In this document: one piece after another, positions 50,070 to 61,089 of the stretch | Numbering within the stretch: position 1 is the first letter of the stretch | Layout of the letters: each line of letters begins with the position of its first letter | NCBI GenBank assembly: GCA_028673005.1 | Contig: CM054116.1 | Location: 18,857,840-18,921,839 of the forward strand | Source of the DNA: Tanypteryx hageni | Lineage: Eukaryota > Arthropoda > Insecta > Odonata > Petaluridae | Length of the DNA stretch: 64,000 nt | Direction of reading: 5' to 3' | Made by a program: the position numbers and the translations under genes | The notes under the pieces: model-generated | The model's database searches: none | The model's input: the letters and a program-made list of their open reading frames with translations, nothing else | Told to the model about the DNA's origin: nothing

Positions 50070-51390
50070 TACGGGAGGCGGGGGAGGACGGCGACGGGCG
50101 CCGCGCGGGAGCCCCCCGGCGATCGGAGGCATCGAGCGAATGGTGAGGGCGCGGCGGGGGAGGGGGCCCGCGGTCACCTTGCGGCGGTGGAGGAAGGCGG
50201 CGTGGTTGGTCGGAAATCGCGGGAAACCGGCGGAGTGGAGGAGGAAGGAGAGAGAGAAAGTGCCCACCGGAGGTGCAGTATAGACGGTCGGGCGCCGACT
50301 TGTCGGGGTCCGTGCGGGGGGAGGGTGGGACCTACTGGGGCGGGGAGGGGCTCATTCGGCGGGGCAAGGAGCGGGCCGTCGAAGTGGGGGGGGGGGGCGG
50401 GATGGGTGTCGGGGGCCGATTTCGGGTCTTTTCGGGCCTCCGAAAACTCGCGGGGCGATTTGGGTGGGCGGGGGCTTGATTCGGTGGGGCTGGTCCGTTC
50501 GAGGGGGCGTCTGGGCGTCCGAAGAGGCGGCCCGAGGGGGAATTTCGTCGAAAAAAAATTTTTCGGCGTGGTTTTTTGGTGGATGGGGGGGGTCCTACGG
50601 CGAACCATGTCCATCATCGGTTCGAAATTCCGCAGGCGAACGGCGATCGAGAAAATTTCCGAGAATTCCTGCGCGCGACTCGGAAATCTCGCGCGCATAC
50701 AGAGAATGCTTTTAACTCTCTCGTCTCCCGCCGAAAGATAGAACGAGAGGACGAAGACGACGTCGAAACGAAACCCAGCGGCTCGCCGGGAAAAAATGAA
50801 GACGAAGGATATTCCGGGGGGAATGCCGAGGAGCCCAGGAAGAAACGAACGCAATGAGGGATCGGGAAAAAATCGAGGACGTCGGAAAAAATATCGCGTC
50901 CCGGGGAGCGTCGGGATCGAGAGAAAACCTGGCGTGAGCGTCGCCACGGATAAAAAAATTCCGCGACCCGAGAATTTCTCCGAGAGAGGACCGAACAAAA
51001 TTCCCGGTCGTCGGTGAAGGTCCCGAGTCGCCAGGAAAAAATGCCTGGACCCGGCGAAAAGTTCGGGAAGGGAGCGCGCCGCTTCGGAAAAAAACATCGA
51101 GGAACCCCGGAAATGTCTCCACGAGGCCCGGAAAAAATACGGGGTCGTCGGCGAAGGTCCGCAGTCACGAATAAAAAATGCCTGGAACGGCGGAAAAAAC
51201 GGAGGATCCCTGGAAAAAATACGAATTCCGGGGAGCGGGGCGAGAGAGCAAGCCCGGGGGAGAGCGCGGAGTGCGTCGCCCGGGAAAAAAATTCCTAGAA
51301 TCCCGGAAAAAAATCTGGGAGGCCCGAAAAAAATCCCGGGCCGTCGGGGACGGTCCGCGGCTCGAAAGAAAAAACGGAAATGCATGCATG
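50070..51390. repeat. GC/CpG-rich block with recurrent A-tracts
   Basis: About 1.3 kb of very GC- and CpG-rich sequence with sharp edges. From about 50550 to 51380 the motif CGGRAAAAAAT or a close form recurs a dozen or more times at irregular spacings. All frames of one strand stay open for long stretches (403 codons at 50174-51385 on the minus strand), which reflects composition and repetition; the translations are Pro/Arg/Phe low-complexity. The part 50405-50565 matches the GC block of the tandem unit. It could be a CpG-island-like element, an old rDNA-spacer-like satellite or a GC-rich minisatellite. Confidence 0.6.
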
Positions 51391-51399
51391 TTTTAAGGT

Positions 51400-52840
51400 T
51401 CCCTGAACACGTTCCGACTAGTTTCGCGATGATGTCTGTGTGTCTGTCTGTCAGTCTGTCTGTATGGGATAGATTATTGTGGGCGCTCTAACTCAAAAAT
51501 TATTTAACAGATCAACGCAAAATTTTATATTTATCATTTTCATAAAGGTAAAAATATTTGATTAGTTTTTGGTAAAAATCGGTCTACCGGAAGCGGGTGT
51601 TTACTCTTGTCACATCCGTTATTTTCAAATATTTGCTTTAAAATTTGATAAATTTAAAAATGTATCGGTATAAAAGTCGTAGGAAATTTAATTTTCTACA
51701 ACCTTTGTCTTAGATATTTTTCCATAAAATGCATTGTTTAAGAGATATCTTATATTTTTAGCTGCCACCACCACGCCATGTATACATACTATAGTAGTTG
51801 GTGCTTTCATTCTGGAAGCATATCATCTCAACATAAAAAAACATTCATTTTGCATATTTCATCATTACACAAATTGTTTTAATTCTAAATATTTCACCTC
51901 CGGAGCGATTTTCGTTTCTTCTTTATGTAAAAATAACATATTAAAACAATCCCAAAACTTTGCAATTTTAAGAATTTTATACTTTCTCCATTATGGGGTA
52001 CAAATGCTACACATTTCTGCCAAATTTTAAAGTTGTAGTACCTCTAGAAGTGAAATAATATTTTTCCAATTGTTTAAATTTTGAACATTTTTAACGGACG
52101 CCGCAATATGTTTATGGAGAGATTCAAAATTTATTTGTGCAAATGCACTACTCTGTACATAACTTGAAAATTTCAGCTTCCTAGCTCATCCCGCAATGTC
52201 TAAACAGGTATCTATTTATTTAAACTTTAAGAATTTTTAACTGCCAAACAAATAACATATGAAAATTTGTATGATTCCTATTTCGTTTTTTTACGAATTC
52301 TACTTATTAACAAAATTTCAGCTCCGTACCAAATGCAAAAATACATAAACCTTGAATTTTTTTTGAAACAATAGCGAATTTTTAGAGGCCGCATTGTTGC
52401 ACTATTTCAAGATTTTCGTTTTTTATAGTCGGGCAATGAATATGGTTGCAATAATACTTACGAGTTAATCTGGGCAACCTCCTAAAGAATAGCTACCAGC
52501 AATTACACCTGTGAATAATTTTTCAACTGGATAATTTTGAAAATGAAAAATATTTTATCACTTTCCACAGAGAAAAGTTAAGGGTAAACAAAATTGCCAT
52601 TTACTGCTGTGGATAACAAAATTCACCATCCAGGCCAATTTTTAATGGTTTGAATTTGCTTCCCTTACCATGAATTTATATTTTGTACATAATACTATTA
52701 GTAAAAACTAATTTAAACGATTTTTCTGTTAATTCTGATCATCATGATCACCTAACAAGGACAAAAAATCAGCTACATTATAGTATTGTAAGAACAAAGA
52801 CTGCTAAATTGGGGCCTCACGAAATGGGAATCCGATTATA
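51400..52840. other. AT-rich interval with old dispersed repeats
   Basis: A CTGT microsatellite lies at 51437-51462. The following 300 bp, with GTAGGAAATTTAATTTTCTAC, is an inverted relative of the degenerate repeat near 9830-10150 in the tandem unit. No convincing gene was seen. Confidence 0.45.
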
Positions 52841-52850
52841 TACTAAATTA

Positions 52851-53565
52851 CAGTAAAACTCCGTTATAACGCGCCTCACAATGCCGCGGATTCGGATATA
52901 CCGCGGGTCCCCCAAAATTATTCCATTTATTTTCTCCATAAACAACTTTGTTTCAAATTTTACGGCGATTTATGACGTAATCCCTATGACCTTGCACGTG
53001 ATTTGCTAAGGAGATACCGATGCTTCTCTACATCGTCTCAAAATCGTATTATTCAATAAAATCAGTCTTTGACCGGCATCTCGTGTGGGCTCGAGAAAAA
53101 CCCTCCAGTGTTGTAAATACCGCGCCCAGGCTAAGGTAATTAAATACACGTTTCACAAGGCTTTCTGCGGAATGTGTGGTTTCAACTGTTTCTCTCGCTT
53201 ACTTATACAGCTATATTCACTTTTTTCGATTTTAGGGTTATACTAATTATGTCCGCCAAAAGGAAAACGTATACAATAAAAGAAAAGATGAACAAAATCG
53301 ACAGAGTGAAACGCGATTATTCGAAAGCTAGTTTATTCCAGGAGTTTGGCGTTCCTGAAGAAACAATTCGTGGTTGGATTAAAGAAGAAGACAAATTACG
53401 ATTATTATGCGTTCTTTGCATTAAGTGCACGAAGTGAACACGTATAGGGGAGGGAGCATATATGTACTTTCACGTTTTAAAAAAATTATTTTTTAGGAAA
53501 TTTCCCGAAATAACGCGGGTATTCACTCTGTCTCCCGAAACCCGCGTTATAACGGAGTTTCACTG
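52851..53565 (+). mobile_element. Complete 715-bp Tigger/pogo-type element
   Basis: CAGTAAAACTCCGTTATAAC begins the left terminus, and the inverted right terminus is CAGTGAAACTCCGTTATAAC; the inverted repeats extend 23 bp with one mismatch. TA flanks both sides (52849-52850 and 53566-53567), the target duplication of the Tc1/mariner/pogo superfamily. It is internally deleted compared with autonomous Tiggers (about 2-3 kb). Confidence 0.9.
53249..53437 (+). CDS. Truncated Tigger protein: CENPB/psq helix-turn-helix only
   Basis: ATG at 53249 opens 62 codons: MSAKRKTYTIKEKMNKIDRV, then SLFQEFGVPEETIRGWIKEE, the N-terminal helix-turn-helix that binds transposon ends in pogo/Tigger transposases. 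The frame stops soon after, so there is no second DNA-binding domain and no DDE domain. The frame is intact, so a DNA-binding peptide could still be made; the more likely view is a non-autonomous relic. Confidence 0.5.
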   Translation: MSAKRKTYTIKEKMNKIDRVKRDYSKASLFQEFGVPEETIRGWIKEEDKLRLLCVLCIKCTK

Positions 53566-53711
53566 TACTTGTAAATATTAAGAGTATCAATAATAATCAT
53601 GACAGTTTTAAGTATCAATTGAAATAATTTTTGCTAAATAAATTGTCTTATTCAGTGAAAGAGTATTTATGATGATAAGTTTTAAATATGTTCGTGCTAA
53701 AAATTCAATAT

Positions 53712-55030
53712 ATTTGTCTGTTTATAAAATTTGTGGTTAAAAACAAAATAATTTTGATCCATACATAATTTTGTCAATAATAAAATGTCCTGTATTTTTG
53801 TATCCTCAACATCCTTATTTCTAGACCAGTCCTCAAGATTTTCGAGAACGCATTCAATAGGCACACTTGGAAACAATTGTTCTACGTCAAAAGATACTAA
53901 AAATTCAGTCGATTTCTACGTTTTTCAATTTTTCTATAAGGTTATACGTCTTTTTAATGCCATGAGTTTCTTCGATCCCTAGGGTTTTAAGTTCTTGGGT
54001 GAGCCATTTGGCTAATTTATATGTAGGGGAGTTTATTGCTGCGATAATAGGTCTCATTTTTCCCCGGGCTTGTGTATTTTGATTAGACAGTATAATCGTG
54101 GTAAGATTGGGTTTTCTATCTTTAGTGAAAAAGCTAGTTTTCCATTAATTGTATTTTTTCACCTTTTAATCATGTCTTTTAACTGTGTACATAGTTTATT
54201 AATGGGATCTTTGGCAACTTCTATATAAGGACCGGTCTTAATTGTGTTTTCCGTTCTCGCAATGTAGTCGTTATTGTCTAAAATGACGGTTGTATTACCC
54301 TTGTCAGATTTAAGAAAAACGCAATCCTTTTTCCTAAGTTCGTTGATGATTTTATATTCAGTTTTAAGGTTGATAGACCGACTCAGATTTTATTGTTTAG
54401 GTACCGTTCTATTTCAATTTTGCAGCCATTTCTAACATATTGTTTTGTGGTGTTGTCCTTGTACTTTAGCCCTGTCTCTATTTCCACGATTATGTCTTTA
54501 ATGGTAGGTGTTTTGTATGGTAGACAGTGTTTCAGTCCTTTGTCTAGCAGGTTCATCTCTTCCGGTTTAAAAGTGGTCTTTGATAAGTTAATAACAGAAC
54601 TTTTCCCTTGTGGTGGTTTAGTTTTTTGGAGCCCTCGGAGTGCTCCTAATTTCCGATGGATTCTTCGAAGTTTGTTTTCGAATTTATGTTGAATGACAGT
54701 GGTCATGTTTTGAAAATAACTGTCAAAGGTTTGGTAATTCATGCGGTCCAAACCTTTGGTAATTTGAAGGTGTAAATTATAAGCCTGTAACTCGAGTGTG
54801 CTGCGTTTTGCATACTTTGACTTGATTTCTAATTTTAGCCATGCTTGGCGTGCAATTTGTATGGCTTTCGTTGATATAGGATTATGTGAAGGACCCCGTA
54901 TTTTTATAAAATTCGGAAAGATTTTGTGTTCCTTGCAGTTTTTTAAAAAAGAATGTCTGCATTAATAAAAAGAATTTTCTGCCTAATGGCGTGTAATCTA
55001 TTAAGCTCTTTATCAGGGGTGTAGTCCTAA
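53712..55030 (-). pseudogene. Penelope-like element reverse transcriptase relic (truncated)
   Basis: Reading down the minus strand: an N-terminal region at 54751-54383 (SSVINLSKTTFKPEEMNLLDKGLKH), then DCVFLKSDKGNTTVILDNN, then LPRLYCLIKIHKPG and MRPIIAAINSPTYKLAKWL after a 1-bp frameshift, then motif A FLVSFDVEQLFPSVPI with the first catalytic Asp, then YFVFNHKFYKQT. This order is diagnostic of Penelope-like elements. The copy ends at about 53712, just before the expected GT-MGSPLSP motif, so the YxDD motif and the GIY-YIG endonuclease are missing. Several frameshifts make it inactive. Confidence 0.8.
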
Positions 55031-55639
55031 GAAGAAAAGTACCAGGGCGCTTAAATTTTTATGTATACTTTAAGATCCGTCAAAATGACGCAAAATAACT
55101 AAGGCATTACTACTTTATAACCACAAAATCTTCAATACCTAACTGCTTTATAACAATCTATCTATTATATAAATAATTATCTATATACAATATTAAATAT
55201 CAAAGATTGCAAGTAAATTTTTATTTCGTTTTGCTTAGTTGATTTTTAAAAATCTCCGTTTTTTAACAAGGAAATATATTATAAGTACACTGAGCTTACG
55301 TTCACATGTCTTCTTAACTTAGTTGCTCTTTTAATTAAAAAAAGCACATCTTTCCTTGAATCTTGCTCTTTAACTTGAGCAAAGATTTGCTTACTTTAAT
55401 GGACAATAACCACTAATATTTACAACGATGTTCCGAACTCTGATAGGCTTGCTAGCCAGCCAATAAAAACACCTTTGAGCGTGACGCAGGTTCGGAAAAT
55501 TATTACAAGGAAAATATACACCATTGAATAATAAAAAATTATAGCTTTATTATCTTAAATGATTGTATTTAAAATTCTTAAAATAATTTCCAAAGTTCTT
55601 TTTTTCTCTATTAGAAGTGACATCATTTTTTAAGTGTCG

Positions 55640-57011
55640 CGACTTCTTGTCTTCGGCAGAACGATGGTGCACCAACCATGATTTTACGTACGGAACTGCA
55701 TTCCACGATACATGTGGAGGTCAATTTATTTGAATGGACATGAGCGATGATGCGTTTGTCAGCAAAAGTTTCGATAGAAGTTTGGATATGATGAGGTTCA
55801 TCGCACTAAACCTTCTTTCGCATTCGCTGGAACTACATGGTATCGTTTTCATTGCATTTGTCGGTTGAGCGAAATGTTGTGGAATATTTCGCCCTCCTCC
55901 GTCGAGAAAATCTCGAAAACTGTTCAATATCGAACGGCTGTTCTCGAGGCGGAAGCGCATGCAAATATTTTTAATTCTTTCTTCCCCATATCGAACGTCC
56001 CTTTCCGTTTCACAATCTATATTTTCCGGCCATGTTTCTGGATTCAGAACCTCAAAATCTTTTATCATCTCTTGGTATTTTTCTAATTCAGTGCCATAAT
56101 CTCCTGACTTTCGATGTGATGGAGTTGTAGCAAAGCAACGCGATTCCAGGTTAACTACAATGCTTGTTATAAACTGCAATCGATGTATACTGACGATTCA
56201 TTTGTTGTGTCAAGCCGATTCCTTGGTAACTCATATTGTCGGACGCAACTCTTTCCTTCTCTCCAAGTTTGTTTTTTAAAGTTGCAGTAATCCGAATCGT
56301 TCGTCGTATCAGCTTATCGGCTCTGTTTATTGTGCTGAACCGCTCATGCATTTGTGAAGATAGATTTGCCAATTCTTCCAGAACATTACACATTAGGCTT
56401 AGGTCCTTCAGGAATTTGACAGTCTCAATGCGCTGGGATAGACCCGTGAACCTCTTTCGTTCGTTACTTGTTCTCCCGGTATCATTAGCAGCAGCTTTAA
56501 AATGACGAAATAACGGGATATCCAGTCTAAACTGATTTAACTGTTCGAAAGCTGCTTGAAATCCATCGAATCTCCCAGACTCGCCCAATTTTTCTCAACT
56601 GGAGACTTAAGCAGGAAGCTATTGTCTTCAATTCGTTCGAATTTTTGGAGATTGATTGTAAAGGGCATATATTGTATCAATGAAACTTTTAAAATGATTA
56701 ATAGCTTTCATGTCCTCAATGATATCATTAGCAGCTAATTCTAACCGGTGGTTCAAACAACGCCAGATTATTATACCTGATTGTTTCAGTTTATCTTGTA
56801 GTTGCCTACCCACACTGATGTTTTGCCCAGCACACTCGTGCCATCGGATGCAAAGCAGACAAGAGTCTTCTGAAAATATACTTCAGTCATACCATACGAG
56901 TCAAGGCATTTCAAGAGTTCGTTTGTAATTGTATCTGCGCATTGGTCGTTCAAAGAAATTAAATCAAGAAACATCCTCTTTAATCCCATGAGGACAACTT
57001 TTATGTACACA
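55640..57011 (-). pseudogene. KIAA1586-like hAT transposase, C-terminal part (split by an inserted hAT)
   Basis: Minus-strand pieces in order: VYIKVVLMGLKRMFLDLISL, TLVCFASDGTSVLGKTS, IIIWRCLNHRLELAANDIIE, a helical region at 56588-56151, then TIPCSSSECERRFSAMNLII and the tail NAVPYVKSWLVHHRSAEDKK. The Asp in SDGTS, the C-NHRLELA motif and the ECERRFSAMN dimerisation signature identify a hAT transposase of the type annotated as E3 SUMO ligase KIAA1586-like in many animals. Frameshifts lie near 56800, 56600 and 56170. The N-terminal part continues at 59782, beyond the nested element. Confidence 0.7.
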
Positions 57012-57019
57012 GAACCAAC

Positions 57020-59773
57020 CAGTGGCGGCTCGTAGCTAAAATTAGTGGGGGGGCTGCTCCAGAAAATTTTTAGCCTTTGTTTTAAAATTGTGTAAAAGGA
57101 AAAAAACATGTATAAAAAGAAAATTTATTCAGGAACTTGATAAAATCTTAACAAAAAAAACCAAACATTTTTTACTTACTTTAACTTAAATTGTTACAGT
57201 TCAAGCTTGATCTATTCATTTAAAAATGAAATCCATTCTACTTGTTTTAATTTGCGCAAAAAGTTCAATAATTTTCTCCTTGATCTCTGAATGACAATTG
57301 AGGAAATTTTTCTCCATTGAAAGTACTGCAAGCGCATTTAGTCTTTCCGAATTCATAGTGCTTCTTAAAAAAGTTTGTATTCTTTTCAATGTTGAAAAGC
57401 AGCGCTCTGCCTCTGATGTAGTCATGGGAATTGTCAAGAGGATTTTTATCAGTTTCGTAATTTCACTAAAAACATCATCTAGATTATTTTCCAAGATAAA
57501 TTTCAGCAGCTCAATTAATTTGCAATATTCATGAATATCAGTCCTACAATAGAAATTTTTAGTTCAGTTTCAATCTTTTCTTTGTCAATCATGGGATAAG
57601 CTTCAGTGGTCATTCTTAAATCTAGTGAAGCATTTCTTGTTGAACAATTTAGCAGCTACTAAGTGTTTAGTGGAAGAATATCTGTCCATTATATCAACAC
57701 ATATATAGTCACACACTTCCTTAGCTTCTGCCATGAGTGTCTTTGAAGGATTCTCACAGTACTTTGAGTTTCTCAATTCTAAAATAGCAGTTTTGAAATT
57801 TGTTATATATTCATTAACTTTAAACACACTAATTTCTCGAGATTGCATTTGGTTGTAAATTATTTCAACATGAGGCATAATCTGATGAAAAAGCTCTAAC
57901 CAAAACTTGAAATTATCATCATTCAGGTATTTTAAAATTCCTGTTGCTTCTGCAATGGTTTGATCTGCATTTGATGTTGACTGAATTTCAGTAAGGCAGT
58001 TTTTTAAAGGTTGCAAATTTTCATGAACTCTGTTTATGGTCCGTATGTTGAAATTCCACCTTGTAGAGGATGGACGTGGAATGCTGACGTCCATATGTTT
58101 CTTGAGAATGGACACACGTTGTGGTGATCTTGAGAAGAATGTTGGAATAGACAGAATGTTAGAGAAAAATATTCTTGCGTTTCGTGTAATACTTGCTGCA
58201 TTTCTCATTATTAAATTAAGTTGATGTGCATAACAGTGAATGAAATGTGCATTACTATAAACTAGTTTTATTTTTGCTTGAACTCCTGCTTTTTTGCCTT
58301 TCATGACATTTGCACCATCAAATGTCTGAGCTATCAGTTTTTGTCCATTTCCTTGAAGGATTATGTCCAATTGTTCTAAAATACGTTTTGATATGCCATC
58401 TGCAGTTTGATTTTCTGGAATAAAGAATCCCCAAAAACGCTCAAATATGTCTTCATTCAATACGTACCGTAGAACAATGTCCATTTGAGTGTGTTCCGAA
58501 ACATCTGTTGTGTCATCAGCCATGACAGCAACAAAGGAAGCTTTTCTAATTTCCGTCCTTATCTCCTCATGGTATATTTGTAGCAGGCAGTCAAGTATCT
58601 CATTCTGAATGGTCTTAGAAACACCTTTGAAGACTGCACTGGTTTCTAAGTGATTCTTCAAATCTGAATCTAATTTAGATGCAAAATTTACTAATCCTCT
58701 AAATACTCCTGGATTTACCAGAATCGTCTTTTTCATCATGTCCACGTAAGGGAGTTTCAAAGTTTCCACAAAAGTAAATGCAGTCTATTATTTTGGACAA
58801 AATTTCACGGTTCTTTTTAACTTTTATATTATGCTCATTGATTGAAAGTCTGTATGCCTCACTAAGTTTCTCCTTAATACTTACGGTTCCTAAAAGTGAC
58901 AGTGAAACAACATTATCAACGTGCTTCTTTGACTTCTCATGCTTTTCAGTTTTTTCTTTTATTTTGTTTATATTTCTAAAACCATCTTTTCTCCACGGTA
59001 CATCACCTCCAAACAGCAAACACGGGAAGCAAAACAGTGCATTTTTTACTTCACAGCCGCAAAGCCAACTTTTCCGTTGGTACCATTCAGAATTAAAGCT
59101 ACGAATATATTTCTTGTTGTTGCTTTTGCCTGGCTGAGATATTAGAATATCAGGTGTTGAACGACCTATTTTCTTAACTGTAACTTTCTCATGGAGAGAT
59201 AGCTGTGAAAACTTAAGCTGTTGAAGATCACTTACAGTCACAGAACTTATTTCTTGGGGATGCAAGGCCATGGTTAAAGTTTTCTGTTAAATAAAAGAAC
59301 CGAAAAAATGAATCAAATAGAATAGCTGGAAGCAGAATAATAATCTAATTCTACACTTTATCACATTCAAGAATATGGTACACGGTTTTTAAGCACAACA
59401 CACGCTAAGTAAAAAAAACTTCCTTCCACCATCACGCCAGAGCCGGCACTGCGAGAGCAACAGTGCTCTCTCTTCCTGGCAGTCCCGCCTTCCTCCCCAC
59501 CCCCCTCCTATGTGCGCATACGCACAACAGTCAAACACCACGTCGCTGGCACTGTGAAGCGCACAGTTCCATACAAAGATTTTTGTATCTTTTTCATAAA
59601 CTGGGGGATGGCTACTGAAGTACTGACATTAAGCTTAAGGAATATATATTGTACTACAAAAATAAAGAAAGAATTAAAGAAAAAAGGACTCATTATATTA
59701 AATGTTATCGATAATATCAAGTGGATATAGGGGGTGCTGCAGTTCCGCAGTGCCTAACCACGAGCCGCCACTG
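57020..59773 (-). mobile_element. ZMYM/DUF4371-type hAT element, 2,754 bp, nested insertion
   Basis: The left end is CAGTGGCGGCTCGTAG and the inverted right end CAGTGGCGGCTCGTGG. A perfect 8-bp target duplication GAACCAAC flanks it (57012-57019 and 59774-59781). It sits inside the coding region of an older KIAA1586-like hAT element in the same orientation, so it is the younger of the two. Confidence 0.95.
57216..59271 (-). pseudogene. DUF4371/ZMYM1-like hAT transposase, nearly intact with three frameshifts
   Basis: Translation starts at ATG 59271. Residues about 50-110 hold a TTF-type zinc finger (SEWYQRKSWLCGCE, LFCFPCLLFGG, then H-KSKKH). After a frameshift near 58720 comes the RNase H-like core: VAVMADDTTDVSEHTQ with a first acid, LIAQTFDGANVMKGKKAGVQ with a second, HCYAHQLNLIMRNA, and PSSTRWN. 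Two small frameshifts (about 57600 and 57550) precede the dimerisation domain TIPMTTSEAERCFSTLKRIQ at 57494-57216. Total length, about 680 codons, suits a full transposase. Frameshifts may be mutations or sequencing errors. Confidence 0.8.
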
Positions 59774-59781
59774 GAACCAAC

Positions 59782-60184
59782 ACATTGCCTAATGTCATTG
59801 AATCATCAATTATAACTGAAATTTTCCTTTCCTCGGCAATTAATTTCGACGTAAGCTTCTTTTTAAGTTCTGACGCAATATGTTTTATTATTTCAGTAAC
59901 ACTGTAACGAGAATGAAGAGTTATTCCTACATCGAGCTCATTCCTTATCTGTAACCGAATCAAATCTTTGTAGCCAGAAAAGGGGCTAGAGACATCTCGC
60001 TCGCTCGTTCGACAACATCTCTTTTTATACAGACGATGTCGCTTCCGAGGGTTCTATAAGAATAAACAAGGTTAGATGCAGGGCTGTCTGCAGAACTAAT
60101 GAAAGCGCCAATGACAGCAAAGAATTGCCACGATTTCTTATAGGTGATGCGTATGCATTCAGAAAAACAAGACAGAGTTGACAC
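59782..60184 (-). pseudogene. KIAA1586-like hAT transposase, N-terminal part
   Basis: Minus-strand frames read IRLQIRNELDVGITLHSRYS, then EERKISVIIDDSMTLGNV, the start of the RNase H-like core. The last residues before the break join logically to VYIKVV at 57011. Upstream (60184-59960) a shifted frame ends in SSPFSGYKDL. The 5' end and terminus of this element were not located. One transposon gene has been split by another. Confidence 0.65.
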
Positions 60185-60790
60185 ACAGGTATATACCTAC
60201 ACTTTTCACTTCTACAGCTACCGCTTCACATCAAGGAATTACTGAAACGCACGGAGTTTGCCACCACTCGAACGAAGTCGTTCCAACAGACTGGCGGAGA
60301 GGTAGAGAAAAATCTTGCGTGAAACAGTGGAAAACCAGATGGTGTGATAGGGCATATACTTTGTATCTTTATGTGGCCATTTTCACGGAAGACGTTTCTG
60401 CCTTTTGGCAGTATGCTGTGAATAATTTGTTTCACACTCTTCTCCAGATGCCACTCCCCTTTCGTGTTTTCCCCTCCCTCCACTACTCTCGGATCTTTTT
60501 CGAAATGAGACCTTGCTCCTTAGACCACCCTTGGACTTCAACACATCTCTCTCAGCATCCTGTTTTTCGGAAAATGATGCGCATTTTCTTTAATTGATAA
60601 TATCCTGGGATTTTTTGATATTCAAATATTTAATACATATTAAGCGGGAATCAAACGGGAACAGCCGAAAAACAATACTTTTGTCTTGAATAGAAGCAAA
60701 GTTGAACCATAAATATATTAGAAACCGGAACTGGTATGTATTTTGTCTGAGTAGCATAGAGGAAAGGAGGATTTTCCCTGTACTCACAAT

Positions 60791-60997
60791 TCACTTGCTG
60801 GTTTTAGAACCGATTTTCAAATCTCCGACCTCGACTTGGGTTTTCCCCGCTCTACCCACTGCTTTTATGTCATCCCGTGCTTTTCTCCCAAATACTCGCA
60901 TTTTCCTCCCCTTGAGATCTTTAACCTGTAATCGTAGTAGAACGCGACGGATAGGCACCTTCATCTTTATTTTCACCACCGTCACCGCCGCCTCCAT
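60791..60997 (-). CDS. Unrecognised small basic ORF
   Basis: ATG at 60997 opens 68 codons of a Lys/Arg-rich product starting MEAAVTVVKIKMKVPIRRVL. A possible donor GTGAGT follows the stop by a few bases. No family recognised. It may be chance; GC and CpG content are somewhat higher than the surroundings. Confidence 0.2.
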   Translation of the reverse strand: MEAAVTVVKIKMKVPIRRVLLRLQVKDLKGRKMRVFGRKARDDIKAVGRAGKTQVEVGDLKIGSKTSK

Positions 60998-61089
60998 ATC
61001 AAACAGTAAGTTATATTTTCTTTTTTTATTAATAAACGTTTTTAAAATCGTCATTACCTAAAACATTTTTTTAATCGCCTTGTAGAAAG

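Noticed and set aside
50174..51385. 403-codon minus-strand open frame
   Set aside because: It lies in a GC-rich, A-tract-repeated block where several frames on both strands stay open. The product is low-complexity Pro/Arg/Phe with no domain, and part of it matches the non-coding GC block of the tandem unit.
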